Below, in pieces: positions 35,801-44,976 of a DNA stretch of 64,000 nt (position 1 is the stretch's first letter; each line of letters begins with the position of its first letter). A program made the position numbers and the translations under genes. Location: positions 4,402,001-4,466,000 of the forward strand of contig NC_083531.1 in NCBI RefSeq assembly GCF_032362555.1, written 5' to 3'. Below the pieces are notes generated by a model, which worked only from the letters and a program-made list of their open reading frames with translations, was not told where the DNA came from and did no database searches. This stretch comes from Amyelois transitella. Taxonomy: Eukaryota; Arthropoda; Insecta; Lepidoptera; Pyralidae.

Positions 35801-38800
35801 TGTCCGACCGAAGGTCTATTTTTGGCCGAAGCCGAAGCCGAAGCCGATTAATCGGCTATCGCCACAACCTTCGGCCGAAGCCGAAGCCGAAGCCGAAGGT
35901 TTATATTCTCTCAGCACTCAGTAATTAATTTTGTTCAATATTGTCTACAAGCTACAATTAATATTAAAATCATTTCAAAACCTCAATATTGAAGGTTTAT
36001 ATATTGACTGTTTCATATAGAAGTTGATGATATATCAAAGAGGTGGTTGGTTTAGAGATAAACTAGCTGTTGCCCGCGACTTCGTCCGCGTAAATTTCGA
36101 GTTGAATTTTAATCATACAGTCAGATACAGACAGACAAAAATGTAAAAAAAAAATTCTCTATCCGTTTCAGTCAAAATATTAAATGTACAGAAAAAATAT
36201 TTTTACCGTTTTATTATAAATAAATAAATAAATAAAATAAAATATGTTTATTTCAGACACAGTCCAGAGTTGTTAGTAAATCTTATGTACTAATGTTAGT
36301 AATAATTTGACACGTTTTTATTTAAGCTCGAATGCTGTCGAGTCCAGTGACATTATATGTAGTATTTTGATTTTCAGTTTTTTTACATAAAATACTCAAA
36401 CAATACAAAAAAAATATATTTTTAATAATAAAAAATATCTTGTAATTGTTGGGATTCGAACTTGGACCGCCAACTTCACAGTCTCACGGGCTAACCACTG
36501 GACCATCGAAGCCGTTGCGTTGGTGTCGAAATTAAAGTAGACTACATACATATGGTCACGTCTTTATCCCTTGCGGGGTAGACAGAGCCAACAGACTTGA
36601 AAAGACTGAATGGCCACGTTCAGCTATTTGACTTAATGATAGAATTGAGATTCAAAAAGTGATAGGTTGCTCGCCCATCGCCTAAAAAAGAATCCCAAGT
36701 TTGTAAGCCCATCCCTTAGTCGCCTTTCACTTATATTTATATGTTATAGGTATAATGTCGTCGTATAATGATAAATGACTTTGAATTTTTAATTTCGCTG
36801 GCATACTGATGCCTTGAGTTCATTCAAATGTCGATAACTTTTTTTTTGTGAACCGATTTTGATGAAACAAACTTTTAATGTTATTCTGAGTTAAAACAAA
36901 GCAATTGGTGAAAGTTTGAAGTAAATCGGTTTAGTACTTTCGGAGATAATCGTGATCATACATACAGACAGACAGACAAGAAATTTAAAAAATATATTTT
37001 TGCTTTCTATTATTCATTCTAAGTGTCCCTCTATCCATTTCAGTCGAAAATACTAAATGTACAGACAAAATATTTTTACTGTTTTATTATATGTATAGAT
37101 AAAAGTTTGTGATTTACCTACTGGTAAAAATAATGATTTGATTTCTTACAAAAACACTCGTTTAAATACACGTACGGACTTGTTTTGATGCATGCAATCA
37201 GCAATGTGATATTTTGACAGTGACTCCCCGCCGCCTCATGACTTTCGTAACAGTTCGTTCAATCTCGACGGTCGCTCGGACCTTCGGCGAAACCTTCGGC
37301 TTCGGCCGGATTTTGGGCCGAAGCCGAATGTTTCGCCGAAGGTGGATTTTTTGGCCGAAGGTGGCCGAAGCCGAAGCCGAAGCCGAAGCTTCGGTCGGAC
37401 ACTAGAAAAATGCTACCATTCTACTAGTATTTTCTTAAGACATTGTCACGTTCAACTATCGTCAGTGAAACGACTTTATAGACAACAGATAAACGATTTT
37501 TGTATTTTTTTTTAAACAGTCCAACGCCTCCCTCAAATACCATCAGCGCTCGCACACCGGCGAGAAGCCGTACTCGTGCGCCGTGTGCAACAAGAGGTTC
37601 TCGAGCAAGAACCACCTGAACATACACACGCGGACGCACACGGGCGACCGGCCGTACGTGTGTGCGACGTGCGGCAAGCGGTTCACGCAGAAACCGGCGC
37701 TCAATAGGCATCAGAGGGTAAGGGGATACATATACATACATACATATGGGACATGAGACATGGGACGTGGGACTTGGGACATGAGGCATGGGACATTAGA
37801 CTTGGGACATGGGACATGAGGCATGGGACATGAGGCATGGGACGTGGGACATTAGACTTGGGACGTGGGACATTAGACTTGGGACGTGGGACATTAGACT
37901 TGGGACATGGGACATTAGACTTGGGACATGGGACGTGAGGCATGGGACGTGGGATATGAGGCATGGGACTTAGGACATTAGACTTGGGACATGGGACGTG
38001 AGCATGGGACATGAGACATGGGACTTGGGACGTGGGACATTAGACTTGGGACATGAGGCATGGGACGTGGGACATTAGACTTGGGACGTGGGACATTAGA
38101 CTTGGGACAATTAGACTTGGGACATGGGACATTAGACTTGGGACATGGGACGTGAGGCATGGGACGTGGGACATGAGCCATGGGACATAGGACATGAGAC
38201 ATGGGACTTGGGACATGAGGCATGGGACGTGGGACATGAGACTTGGGACATGGGACACGTACACGTGCGCCGTGTGCAACAAGAGGTTCTCGAGCAAGAA
38301 CCACCTGAACATACACACGCGGACGCACACGGGCGACCGGCCGTACGTGTGTGCGACGTGCGGCAAGCGGTTCACGCAGAAACCGGCGCTCAATAGGCAT
38401 CAGAGGGTAAGGGGATACATAATATATATCATGGGACATGAGACATGGGACGTGGGATTTGGGACATGAGGCATGGGACGTGGGACATTAGACTCGGGAC
38501 ATGGGACATGAGGCATGGGACGTGGGACATTAGACTTGGGACATGGGACATTAGACTTGGGACATGGGACATGTGACTTGGGACGTGGGACATTAGACTT
38601 GGGACATGGGACGTGAGCATGGGACATGAGACATGGGACGTGGGACATGAGCCATGGGACGTGGGACATGAGGCATGGGACGTGGGACATGAGACATGGG
38701 ACTTGGGACATTAAACGTGGGACATGGGACACGAACACGTGCGCCGTGTGCAACAAGAGGTTCTCGAGCAAGAACCACCTGAACATGCACACGCGGACGC

Positions 38801-41111
38801 ACACGGGCGACCGGCCGTACGCGTGTGCGACGTGCGGCAAGCGGTTCACACAGAAACCGGCGCTCAATAGGCATCAGAGGGTAAGGGGATACATAATATA
38901 TATCATGGGACATGAGACATGGGACGTGGGACTTGGGACATGAGGCATGGGACGTGGGACATTAGACTCGGGACATGGGACATGAGGCATGAGACGTGGG
39001 ACATTAGACTTGGGACGTGGGACATTAGACTTGGGACATGGGACATTAGACTTGGGACATGGGACGTGAGGCATGGGACGTAGGACATGAACCATGGGAC
39101 GTGGGACATGAGGCATGGGACGTGGGACATGAGGCATGGGACGTGGGACATTAGACTTGGGACATGGGACACGTACGCGTGCGCCGTGTGCAACAAGAGG
39201 TTCTCGAGCAAGAACCACCTGAACATACACACGCGGACGCACACGGGCGACCGGCCGTACGTGTGTGCGACGTGCGGCAAGCGGTTCACGCAGAAACCGG
39301 CGCTCAATAGGCATCAGAGGGTAAGGGGATACATATACATACATATATTTATATATATATATATATCATGGGACGTGGGACTTGGGACATGGGACGTGGG
39401 ACATTAGACTTGGGACGTGGGACATTAGACTTGGGACATGAGACATGGGACGTGGAACATTAGACTTGGGACATGGGACATGAGGCATGGGACGTGGGAC
39501 ATTAGACTTGGGACATGGGACATGAGACATGGGACTTGGGACATGAGGCATTAGACATGAGGCATGGGACGTGGGACATGAGGCATGGGACGTGGGACAT
39601 GAGGCATGGGACGTGGGACATGAGGCATGGGACGTGGGACATGGGACATGAGACATGGGACTTGGGACATGAGGCATGGGACGTGGGACATTAGACTTGG
39701 GACATGGGACGTGGGACATTAGACTTGGGACATGGGACATTAGACTACGGACATGGGACGTGAGGCATGGGACGTGGGACATGAGCCATGGGACGTGGGA
39801 CATGAGGCATGGGACGTGGGACATGAGACATGGGACTTGGGACATTACACGTGGGACACGAACACGTGCGCCGTGTGCAACAAGAGGTTCTCGAGCAAGA
39901 ACCACCTGAACATACACACGCGGACGCACACGGGCGACCGGCCGTACGTGTGTGCGACGTGCGGCAAGCGGTTCACGCAGAAACCGGCGCTCAATAGGCA
40001 TCAGAGGGTAAGGGGATACATAATATATATCATGGGAAATGAGACATGGGACGTGGGATTTGGGACATGAGGCATGGGACGTGGGACATTAGACTTGGGA
40101 CATGAGGCATGGGACGTGGGACATTAGACTTGGGACATGGGACATGAGACTTGGGACATGAGGCACGGGACGGTGTGTGTGACGTGCGGCAAGCGGTTCA
40201 CACAGAAACCGGCGCTCAGTAGGCATCAGAGGGTAAGGGCATACATATATGTATGTATATATTCATCCACGTTCATAACTCTCTTCATGCAAGGCACGCC
40301 TATATCTATTGCGGGGTAGACAGAGCCGACAGAGGAATGAAAATGAAAAAAAAAAATGTTGAATCCAAAGTTTATTACCTTATCCCTTAATCCACTTTTA
40401 CTATCTCCACGGGAAGCGAAGCCGCGCTGTTCAGCATAGGGGCTTGCACTACATAAATATTGCTCTAATTCCATTAGTCGCTTTTTACGACATCCATGGG
40501 AAAGAGTAACAGAGTAGTATTTAACGTATCCACCACCAAGCGATATTCTCCTTTTATGAAGTCGGTTAGATTTCTAAAACCTTCTCCTAAGTGTAACTTC
40601 CTGAAAACTGCATTAAAATCGGTTGAGCGAAACGCGAGGACAAACAAACATACAGGTCAAACTGAGGATCAACCTTTTTTTTTTCCCTAAAGTCGGTTAA
40701 ATTACTGTTTTTTACTATTTTTCTAAAACCTTCTCCTTAGGGAACTGCTGAACACCGCATCAAAATCGGTTGAGCAAAACGCGAGGACAAACAAACAAAC
40801 AAGCATACACGTCAAACTGAGGATAAACTTCTTTTTTCTAAAGTCTGTTAATATACTGTAATTTTTTATTCTTTTTTAAGTCTGTTAAAATACTGTTTTT
40901 TTATTCTTTTTTTTTTTTTTAATTCTTATACTTTTTTTTTTAAATTCTTTTACAGATACACACCGGAGTGAAACCCTACGAATGTCAGTTCTGCTCCAAG
41001 TGTTTCAGCCAATCGGATTCGTTGAATGTTCACGTAAAAGCTGTACATTTAAAAATGCCCATAATCAGAAAAAAGGGGGGGGTGAAAGCTGAAGATCGTC
41101 AAGATGTGTAG
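26809..41111 (+). CDS. ZAD-type C2H2 zinc-finger protein, 13 exons, 609 aa, 12 fingers
   Basis: Probable transcription factor of the arthropod ZAD family. Exons: 26809-26919, 27117-27245, 27718-27910, 28415-28570, 29147-29319, 30139-30269, 30815-30889, 31966-32101, 32778-32905, 34060-34189, 34702-34815, 37520-37717, 40956-41111; phases are consistent throughout. Exons 1-2 encode the ZAD with paired knuckles CRICL and CYICF, a dimerisation domain. Exons 3-4 are an acidic linker (FTDSDDDVP) and a Lys/Arg stretch. Twelve fingers follow from CVLCYKGF to CQFCSKCF; several are split by introns. Only the last fingers have TGEKP-type linkers. The donor after exon 5 (GAG/GTCAGA) is weak. Exon 10 is very GC-rich (Pro/Ala/Arg linker). 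Intron 12 holds extra exon-12 copies; intron 9 an inverted minisatellite. Copies could be alternative exons, but they lack an evident acceptor. Confidence 0.9.
26935..27090 (+). mobile_element. Degraded family A copy in intron 1
   Basis: It retains CATAAACTTGCGATTCTTCTT and the CAGCCTTTTCGGAACTGTTG block. Confidence 0.5.
28240..28390 (+). mobile_element. LINE 3' end (family H)
   Basis: From CAAGAGTACCC through GAGAGTTATGAATGTGGATG and GATCGTGGAAAGAGG to GGCGTGATTTTATGTATG. In one frame it reads [14 protein letters not shown]-like, the C-terminus of a non-LTR retrotransposon ORF. Confidence 0.6.
28649..29095. mobile_element. TIR DNA transposon (MITE-like), ~450 bp
   Basis: Inverted ends CAGGGTGAC at the left and GTCACCCTG at the right extend imperfectly to AACTGCA/TGCAGTTG, flanked by TA on both sides. 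A partial copy of its right half interrupts a Helitron-like element at 34283-34450, and its left 70 bp recur at 32165-32235. The TA flank suggests a Tc1/mariner-like mechanism. Confidence 0.65.
29338..29890 (+). mobile_element. Helitron-like elements in intron 5
   Basis: 29338-29518 is a family F copy ending GGGGCGGGTCGCTTG. 29735-29890 is a truncated family E copy (5' half). Between them CCATAGCAACGGTTG is repeated two to three times at 29637-29672. Confidence 0.55.
30375..30745 (-). mobile_element. Diverged family A copy with internal insertion
   Basis: The tail side (30375-30505) and head side (30640-30735) are separated by ~130 bp of unrelated sequence. Confidence 0.5.
30893..31405 (-). 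mobile_element. Two tandem family A copies
   Basis: Copies at 30893-31150 and 31152-31405 share diagnostic variants (GGTAGACTGAGCTAA and GAAAATACTGA), so they arose by local tandem duplication. The first starts immediately after the donor of exon 7. Confidence 0.7.
31418..31651 (+). mobile_element. Helitron-like element (family E)
   Basis: From ATACTAACATTATAAAGCTG to GTCGCGGGCACAGCTGG. Confidence 0.65.
31691..31950 (+). mobile_element. Family A repeat
   Basis: Full plus-orientation copy that ends in (GT)n only 15 bp before exon 8, so the intron's polypyrimidine region partly derives from its tail. Confidence 0.65.
32165..32748. mobile_element. Repeat cluster in intron 8
   Basis: 32165-32235 is the left end of the 28649-type TIR element. 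32235-32357 is a family A head (minus). 32380-32495 is a family D subtype-2 tail (minus). 32497-32706 is a family A copy (plus). 32707-32748 is a tRNA-like family B SINE head fragment (minus). Confidence 0.6.
33020..33092 (+). mobile_element. LINE 3' end (family H), short
   Basis: GAGATCGTGGCAAGTGGGAA to GGCGTGATTTTATGTATG. Confidence 0.55.
33541..34020 (-). repeat. Heptad minisatellite, C-rich on plus strand
   Basis: Imperfect repeats of the seven-base unit (GTCCCAT/C), for example CCCATGTCCCACGTCCC, run up to 40 bp before exon 10. This is the reverse complement of the array at 37745-40171. Every seven bases carry GGG on the minus strand, a regular G-quadruplex pattern. Confidence 0.9.
34228..34578 (-). 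mobile_element. Helitron-like element (family E) disrupted by a TIR element
   Basis: The family E sequence runs from CTAGCTGTGCTGTGCCCGCG to GGGCATCATTGA, is interrupted at 34283-34450 by the right half of the 28649-type TIR element (ending TCACCCTGTAT), and resumes at AGCCTAAAGCC. Confidence 0.65.
34828..35292 (-). mobile_element. Truncated family E copy and a tRNA-derived SINE
   Basis: 34828-35015 has the GCGACTTCGTCCGCGTGGA end. 35050-35292 is a family B SINE with minus-strand tRNA-like head (GGGTTCGAATCC). Confidence 0.65.
35565..35772 (+). mobile_element. Family A repeat, head missing
   Basis: From TCCCATGGATGTCGTAAAAG to GACGTGACCATATGTATG. Confidence 0.65.
35798..37404. mobile_element. 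~1.6-kb TIR element with GCCGAA hexamer arms
   Basis: The ends are perfect 16-bp inverted repeats TAGTGTCCGACCGAAG / CTTCGGTCGGACACTA at 35798-35813 and 37389-37404. Next to each end lie tandem GCCGAA hexamers with spaced inverted forms. The interior holds no coding region; it contains a Helitron-like piece (36064-36240), a tRNA-like SINE head (36425-36516, minus) and a family A copy (36541-36728, minus). Superfamily not recognised. Confidence 0.7.
38258..38406 (+). pseudogene. Exon 12 copy 1 (two C2H2 fingers, with donor)
   Basis: Nearly identical to 37569-37717. It encodes the complete CAVC and CATC fingers and keeps the AGG/GTAAGG donor and following GGGATACAT. The first 49 bases of exon 12 and its acceptor are missing; the minisatellite joins directly. 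No stop codon interrupts it and the frame is open into the minisatellite. Confidence 0.85.
38731..38880 (+). pseudogene. Exon 12 copy 2
   Basis: Same extent as copy 1. Differs by a few bases, including ATGCAC for ATACAC (Ile to Met in the first finger), GCGTGT for GTGTGT (Val to Ala) and a silent ACACAG. Donor intact, acceptor absent. Confidence 0.85.
39172..39320 (+). pseudogene. Exon 12 copy 3
   Basis: Nearly identical to exon 12 over 149 bp, donor GTAAGG intact, acceptor absent; CGTACGCGTGC at the start changes Ser to Ala. Confidence 0.85.
39859..40007 (+). pseudogene. Exon 12 copy 4
   Basis: Nearly identical to exon 12 over 149 bp with an intact donor. The start reads CGAACACG, as in copy 2. 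Confidence 0.85.
40173..40232 (+). pseudogene. Exon 12 copy 5, second finger only
   Basis: Begins in GTGTGTGTGACGTGCGG and keeps only the CxxC...H part of the second finger, with one change (CTCAGTAGG, Asn to Ser) and the GTAAGG donor. Confidence 0.8.
40290..40850. mobile_element. Family A copy and a tandem duplicated repeat in intron 12
   Basis: 40290-40505 is a degraded family A copy (minus). From 40550 a phrase AAAATCGGTTGAGC...CGAGGACAAACAAAC occurs twice about 140 bp apart, so the segment is locally duplicated. T-rich sequence follows up to exon 13. Confidence 0.5.
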
Positions 41112-42493
41112 TGGTCTTCTTCCTCCTGGCTTTAGTCCCGGTTTCATCCTCACCACTCTGGAGAGAAGCCCGGGGTGTGTCTTTGACCATGAATAGAATA
41201 GATTTATTTTCAAAACTGGATACAAGGTATCACTTATTGACGTCACATCACTTAAATCTAATTATAACTACTGCCGCTTCCAAAGCGCAAGTGTAGAAGA
41301 AGCGGCGGAACAAACTACACTGCAGCATGTTCATCGGACGTCAATTTACAAATATAGAGGTCTCTTAAATCTAAATCGTGGACGAATGCACATTGTCTAC
41401 TATGAATGCATGGATTGGGTGAGTCAGGTTTTTGCACGAAGCGATTCGCTTCTGAACTCCGCAATCTTTGCAGGGGAACCTAACCCGTTTTGGATATCAA
41501 ATAGCAGGTACCCATCACCGCAGATCTTGCATGGAAAATACATACATATAACCACGTCTATATCCCTTGCGGGGTAGACAGAGCCAACAGTCTTGAAAAG
41601 ACTGATAGGCCACGTTCAGCTGTTTGGCTTTATGATGGAATTGAGATTCAAATAGTGACAGGTTGCTAACCCATCGCCTAAAAGCAGAATCCCGAGTTCA
41701 TAAGCCTATCCCTTAGTCTCTTTTAACGGCATCCATGGGAACGAGATGGAGTGGTCCTATTCTTTTTTATTAGTGCCACACGGCACATCATGGAAAATTT
41801 TTGCCTAAAAAACAGATTAGCATTTAAAAAAACTGTATTGGGATTATGGTTACAAATACAGTTGCCTTAATGTGCAGGTTTTTTTCTCGCGGTGTTTTTC
41901 CTCGCCGTAAACATCGTAATGAGACCTGCACATGTAGGCAACAGTGATTTGATATGGGTTAGGTTCAGATCCCTTGAAAAGTTTTGGAGGTCAGACGGGA
42001 GTCGCTTCGTGTGAATGCAGACCTGGGCTCATCTCCAGAGTAAGGATATTTGGGACTTACGCCAGAATACTGTAAATTATTTTTAATAATAAAAATGTAT
42101 GTAAATTATAGTATCTACTATTTTAAGTGATAATTATTTGTACATAAAAATAATTGATTTATGTGTTAGTGAATGACGTGTGCAAACCTATTAGTGTAAT
42201 ATTTTGTAATATGTAATTTTATATGAATTAAATATTTATTGACATGTAAAATAAGTTTTAATTTCAATCGCTATTAATTCATTTTTAATTTCAACATCAG
42301 TCAATTATTGTCATATCTTTTGGTTTCCCAACATTACTTAAAACCAAGTTCACTGCCGCTTCCAAAGAGTCAGTGCAGAAGAAGGGGTAACACACTATAC
42401 TGCAGCATTTTCTTCAATAGTACTTCTTACTAAAAAAAGGAACCATTAACTATTTCAATGAAAGACATTGTATTAAAAATAGTTTTATTATAA
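41112..42493. other. Repeat-filled interval between tail-to-tail genes
   Basis: 41112-41190 and 41402-41520 are two halves of a family C repeat split by a family D subtype-2 tail (41191-41400, minus). 41538-41788 is a family A copy (minus). 41815-42060 is family C material in both orientations. 42330-42420 is a family D fragment. No gene seen. Confidence 0.6.
42484..42489 (-). terminator. Poly(A) signal of POLR1E
   Basis: AATAAA on the minus strand starting only 4 nt after the TAG stop at 42494-42496; an unusually short 3' UTR is implied. Confidence 0.55.
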
Positions 42494-43570
42494 CTAAAAC
42501 TTTGAACTTTTTCGTCTTACAAATGTTGATGTGCTTAAAGGTAACTTTAGTTGTACAATTTTTTTATTGCCAGAAGTTACTATTAACGCTCCTATCACTC
42601 TTATCTTAGTCGTCAATGTTCTTATAGCCAAATTTGCAAACTTACCTAACTCTTCGGCATTGATTTTATAATCATTTATAAGAAGAAGAAATACAACAGC
42701 ATGACAAAACGATTTGTCTTTCATCTGCAAGGATCTGTTACGTTTGGAGTTAGTTAACGTTGTAAAGTTGCTCAATATAACATTGTTCAACGTAGCTGAA
42801 TGGGGGCACGCGCAAAATGACTTTTTAATCACGTCTTTAATCATTGTTGAATTCAGTTTGAATAGTGAACTCGCATATAATGCTAAGACCTTCTGTTCTT
42901 TATTCAAACATCTATTAGACACTATATTTTTTACAATTTCCGCCATGTCTGTGGTTATATCGATGTTCTCTATTTCCGAATGAATTGCCTCGTATTGTTC
43001 TTTTGTCAAAATTTTGTACAAGTCATATATTTCACTGACCTCTTTAGCGTCGCGGTTTATTGGCGGTATGTAAAAGTCTTCAGAGTCAGCTTTAGTGTAC
43101 GAACTTAAATCAACTTGGTCTTCGGCCAGGTTAATCGTCACATTATGTATTTGTTCAACTACAGTCTCCGTATTAACTTTCAGTTTCTCTCGTTGTTCCA
43201 TAATCTTCTTTTGTTTCTTGGAGCCAAACTTCCGACTCAGTTCCAAGCGGCTAGTGTCTAGTTGAGAGTCTAAATTATCTCTTAAAACCGGCCTAACCTC
43301 AATGTTTCCAGCTTCTATTATTCGCACCTTTCCTGTTGTTTTATTGCGCGCCAGGATTAGCGTTTTGCCCAGATCCTCTTTCTCCTCATTTCCTGCGTAT
43401 AGTAAGTTGCATACGTCCACAGTTAAAGATTTTAAATTAGTACTTTTATCTTCGAATAGCGTACAATTTTTGGTTGTGAATTCGTCTGTTGGATAGCCAT
43501 TTTGAAAACTTACTATTACTGGGTTTTCAGAGCTTTTGGGATATACTTCGTCAATACTCAAAGTTGGCAT
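42494..43570 (-). CDS. RNA polymerase I subunit RPA49 (POLR1E), 358 aa
   Basis: RPA49 forms with RPA34/POLR1G a TFIIE/TFIIF-like subcomplex on Pol I and aids rRNA transcription in the nucleolus. This single-exon ORF has the family's order of segments: N-terminal dimerisation part with FQNGYP, CTLFEDK, LLYAGNE and ARNKTTGKVRIIEAG; the linker with RKFGSKKQKKIMEQRE; then YIPPINRDA, IYDLYKILTKEQYEAI, and the C-terminal tandem winged-helix part with NDYKINAEELGKFANLA. Length is slightly under the human protein (419 aa). The ATG at 43570 fits the family N-terminus. No intron was found, which could be the normal state in this lineage or indicate a retrocopy; the intact frame argues for a working gene. 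Recognised from memory, not searched. Confidence 0.93.
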   Translation of the reverse strand: MPTLSIDEVYPKSSENPVIVSFQNGYPTDEFTTKNCTLFEDKSTNLKSLTVDVCNLLYAGNEEKEDLGKTLILARNKTTGKVRIIEAGNIEVRPVLRDNLDSQLDTSRLELSRKFGSKKQKKIMEQREKLKVNTETVVEQIHNVTINLAEDQVDLSSYTKADSEDFYIPPINRDAKEVSEIYDLYKILTKEQYEAIHSEIENIDITTDMAEIVKNIVSNRCLNKEQKVLALYASSLFKLNSTMIKDVIKKSFCACPHSATLNNVILSNFTTLTNSKRNRSLQMKDKSFCHAVVFLLLINDYKINAEELGKFANLAIRTLTTKIRVIGALIVTSGNKKIVQLKLPLSTSTFVRRKSSKF

Positions 43571-44940
43571 CTTCTATTTATTTACAATTCAAATCAAACA
43601 ACATATGAATAAAATTCACATGTACTTGAGAGGTTATACATAAACAAAATATTCAAAATTTGATTCAAAACAATGAAACGTCAAACTCTGGTTGTCATTG
43701 TCAAAAAATTGTCCATTTTCAAATTCCAACTTTAAAAAAGGCGTCTACCCATGCTGCACTTTGTACATGCGATACATCCATAGGCGACACATGTTGCAGC
43801 ACAAACCAGTAGTAGTAGAAATCTCTTCCAGCAGACCCATGAAAGGAGAGACGAATATTGGAGCGGTATGGCGTGTAAGTAATCTTCTCCCTGACGCAAA
43901 TCCTATTCACATCCTCACCTCTCTGGAGCGAAACCCGAGGTTCCGTTTTGAACTGGATTGGTTTAGTCGGGTTTTACATAAAGAAAATGATAAATAAATT
44001 TTTACTGAGCGACATACATACATACATATAATCACGTCCAAAACCCTTGCGGAGCAGACAGAGCCAACAGTCCCATAAAGATTGATAGGCCACGTTCAGC
44101 TGTTTTAAGATGTCGCTATATTCACGCGGTCAATGCAGCGGGTAAAAGCTAGTATACTACATATATGTAGTCTAAGGGCAGTAAGTAGACTTTCGATATG
44201 ACGGTAGCAAGAGTTTTATATAAATTAAACAACGTATGTAACGGAGTCCAAAAACAAATAAACAAGACTTTAATTATCTAAAATTTATTAATCATAATAC
44301 ACTTTTAAATAATTGAAACATCAAATGAAAAGATGGTATTAAGTCTTCATTTGAGAATAAGATTGAAGTTAATTTGAAAAGAGTACAAGCCTTACAAGAT
44401 AAATTACTTTTAAGTTCATAGTTTTTTTTTTATAGAATTATTCTCTGGTTTTTTCTACTTATTGTACAAATGAAAAGATGGAAATATATTAAGTCTTCAT
44501 TTGAGAATAAGAAGTAGAGTACAAGCCTTACAAGACAAATTACTTTAAAGTTCATAGTTTTTTTTTTTATAGAATTATCCTCTGGTTTTTTTTGTCTACT
44601 TATTGTAAAAAAGTGAATTGTGTACATATATTGTAAACTATTATCATTATTTGTAATTATTTGTACATAGCAACAATCACGTCTTTATCCCTTAAGGGGC
44701 TAAAGAGAGCCAACAGTCTCGAAAAGATTAGAAGTCCATTATAATTATACTTACTCACTAAATGTTTTGAGATTTGAGCTAAGTTATTGGTAACATATTA
44801 AAATTTGAAGAACCTTACGAATTTTATTGACGAAAATGATAAAATCAACACAATCAATTATGGAGTTGAGCCACCTTTACTTTTCAACCTTAGATATATG
44901 TACTTACTAACATTATAATGATTTTTTTACTACTCAAAAA
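43571..44940. other. Intergenic: POLR1E 5' side, repeats, a 140-bp tandem duplication
   Basis: 43571-43690 would hold the POLR1E promoter. 43800-43985 contains a LINE-type AGAAATCTCTTCCAGCAGAC piece (minus) and family C. 44013-44110 is a family A fragment (minus). 44327-44470 and 44471-44610 are tandem copies sharing TTAAGTCTTCATTTGAGAAT and GAGTACAAGCCTTACAAGA. Confidence 0.5.
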
Positions 44941-44946
44941 TTTATT
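44941..44946 (-). terminator. Poly(A) signal of PR/SET zinc-finger gene
   Basis: AATAAA on the minus strand 31 nt beyond the stop codon at 44977. Confidence 0.55.
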
Positions 44947-44976
44947 GGAAATTCAATATCGTTTGTTTTACAACGC

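Larger units (their letters stand above)
37745..40171 (+). repeat. G-rich heptad minisatellite with embedded exon copies
   Basis: Arrays of GGGAC(A/G)T, GGGACTT, TAGACTT and GAGGCAT heptads occupy 37745-38257, 38428-38730, 38905-39171, 39367-39858 and 40030-40172. They alternate with 149-bp copies of exon 12. Runs such as GGGACATGGGACGTGGGACT give GGG every seven bases, fitting the G-quadruplex pattern with 4-nt loops. Both strands are largely open, so long ORFs here are not evidence of genes. Confidence 0.92.

Noticed and set aside
37701-40001. Several minus-strand ORFs of 100-211 residues with PRPMPHVP repeats
   Set aside because: They are antisense translations of the minisatellite and of the finger-exon copies; the seven-base unit leaves frames open on both strands.
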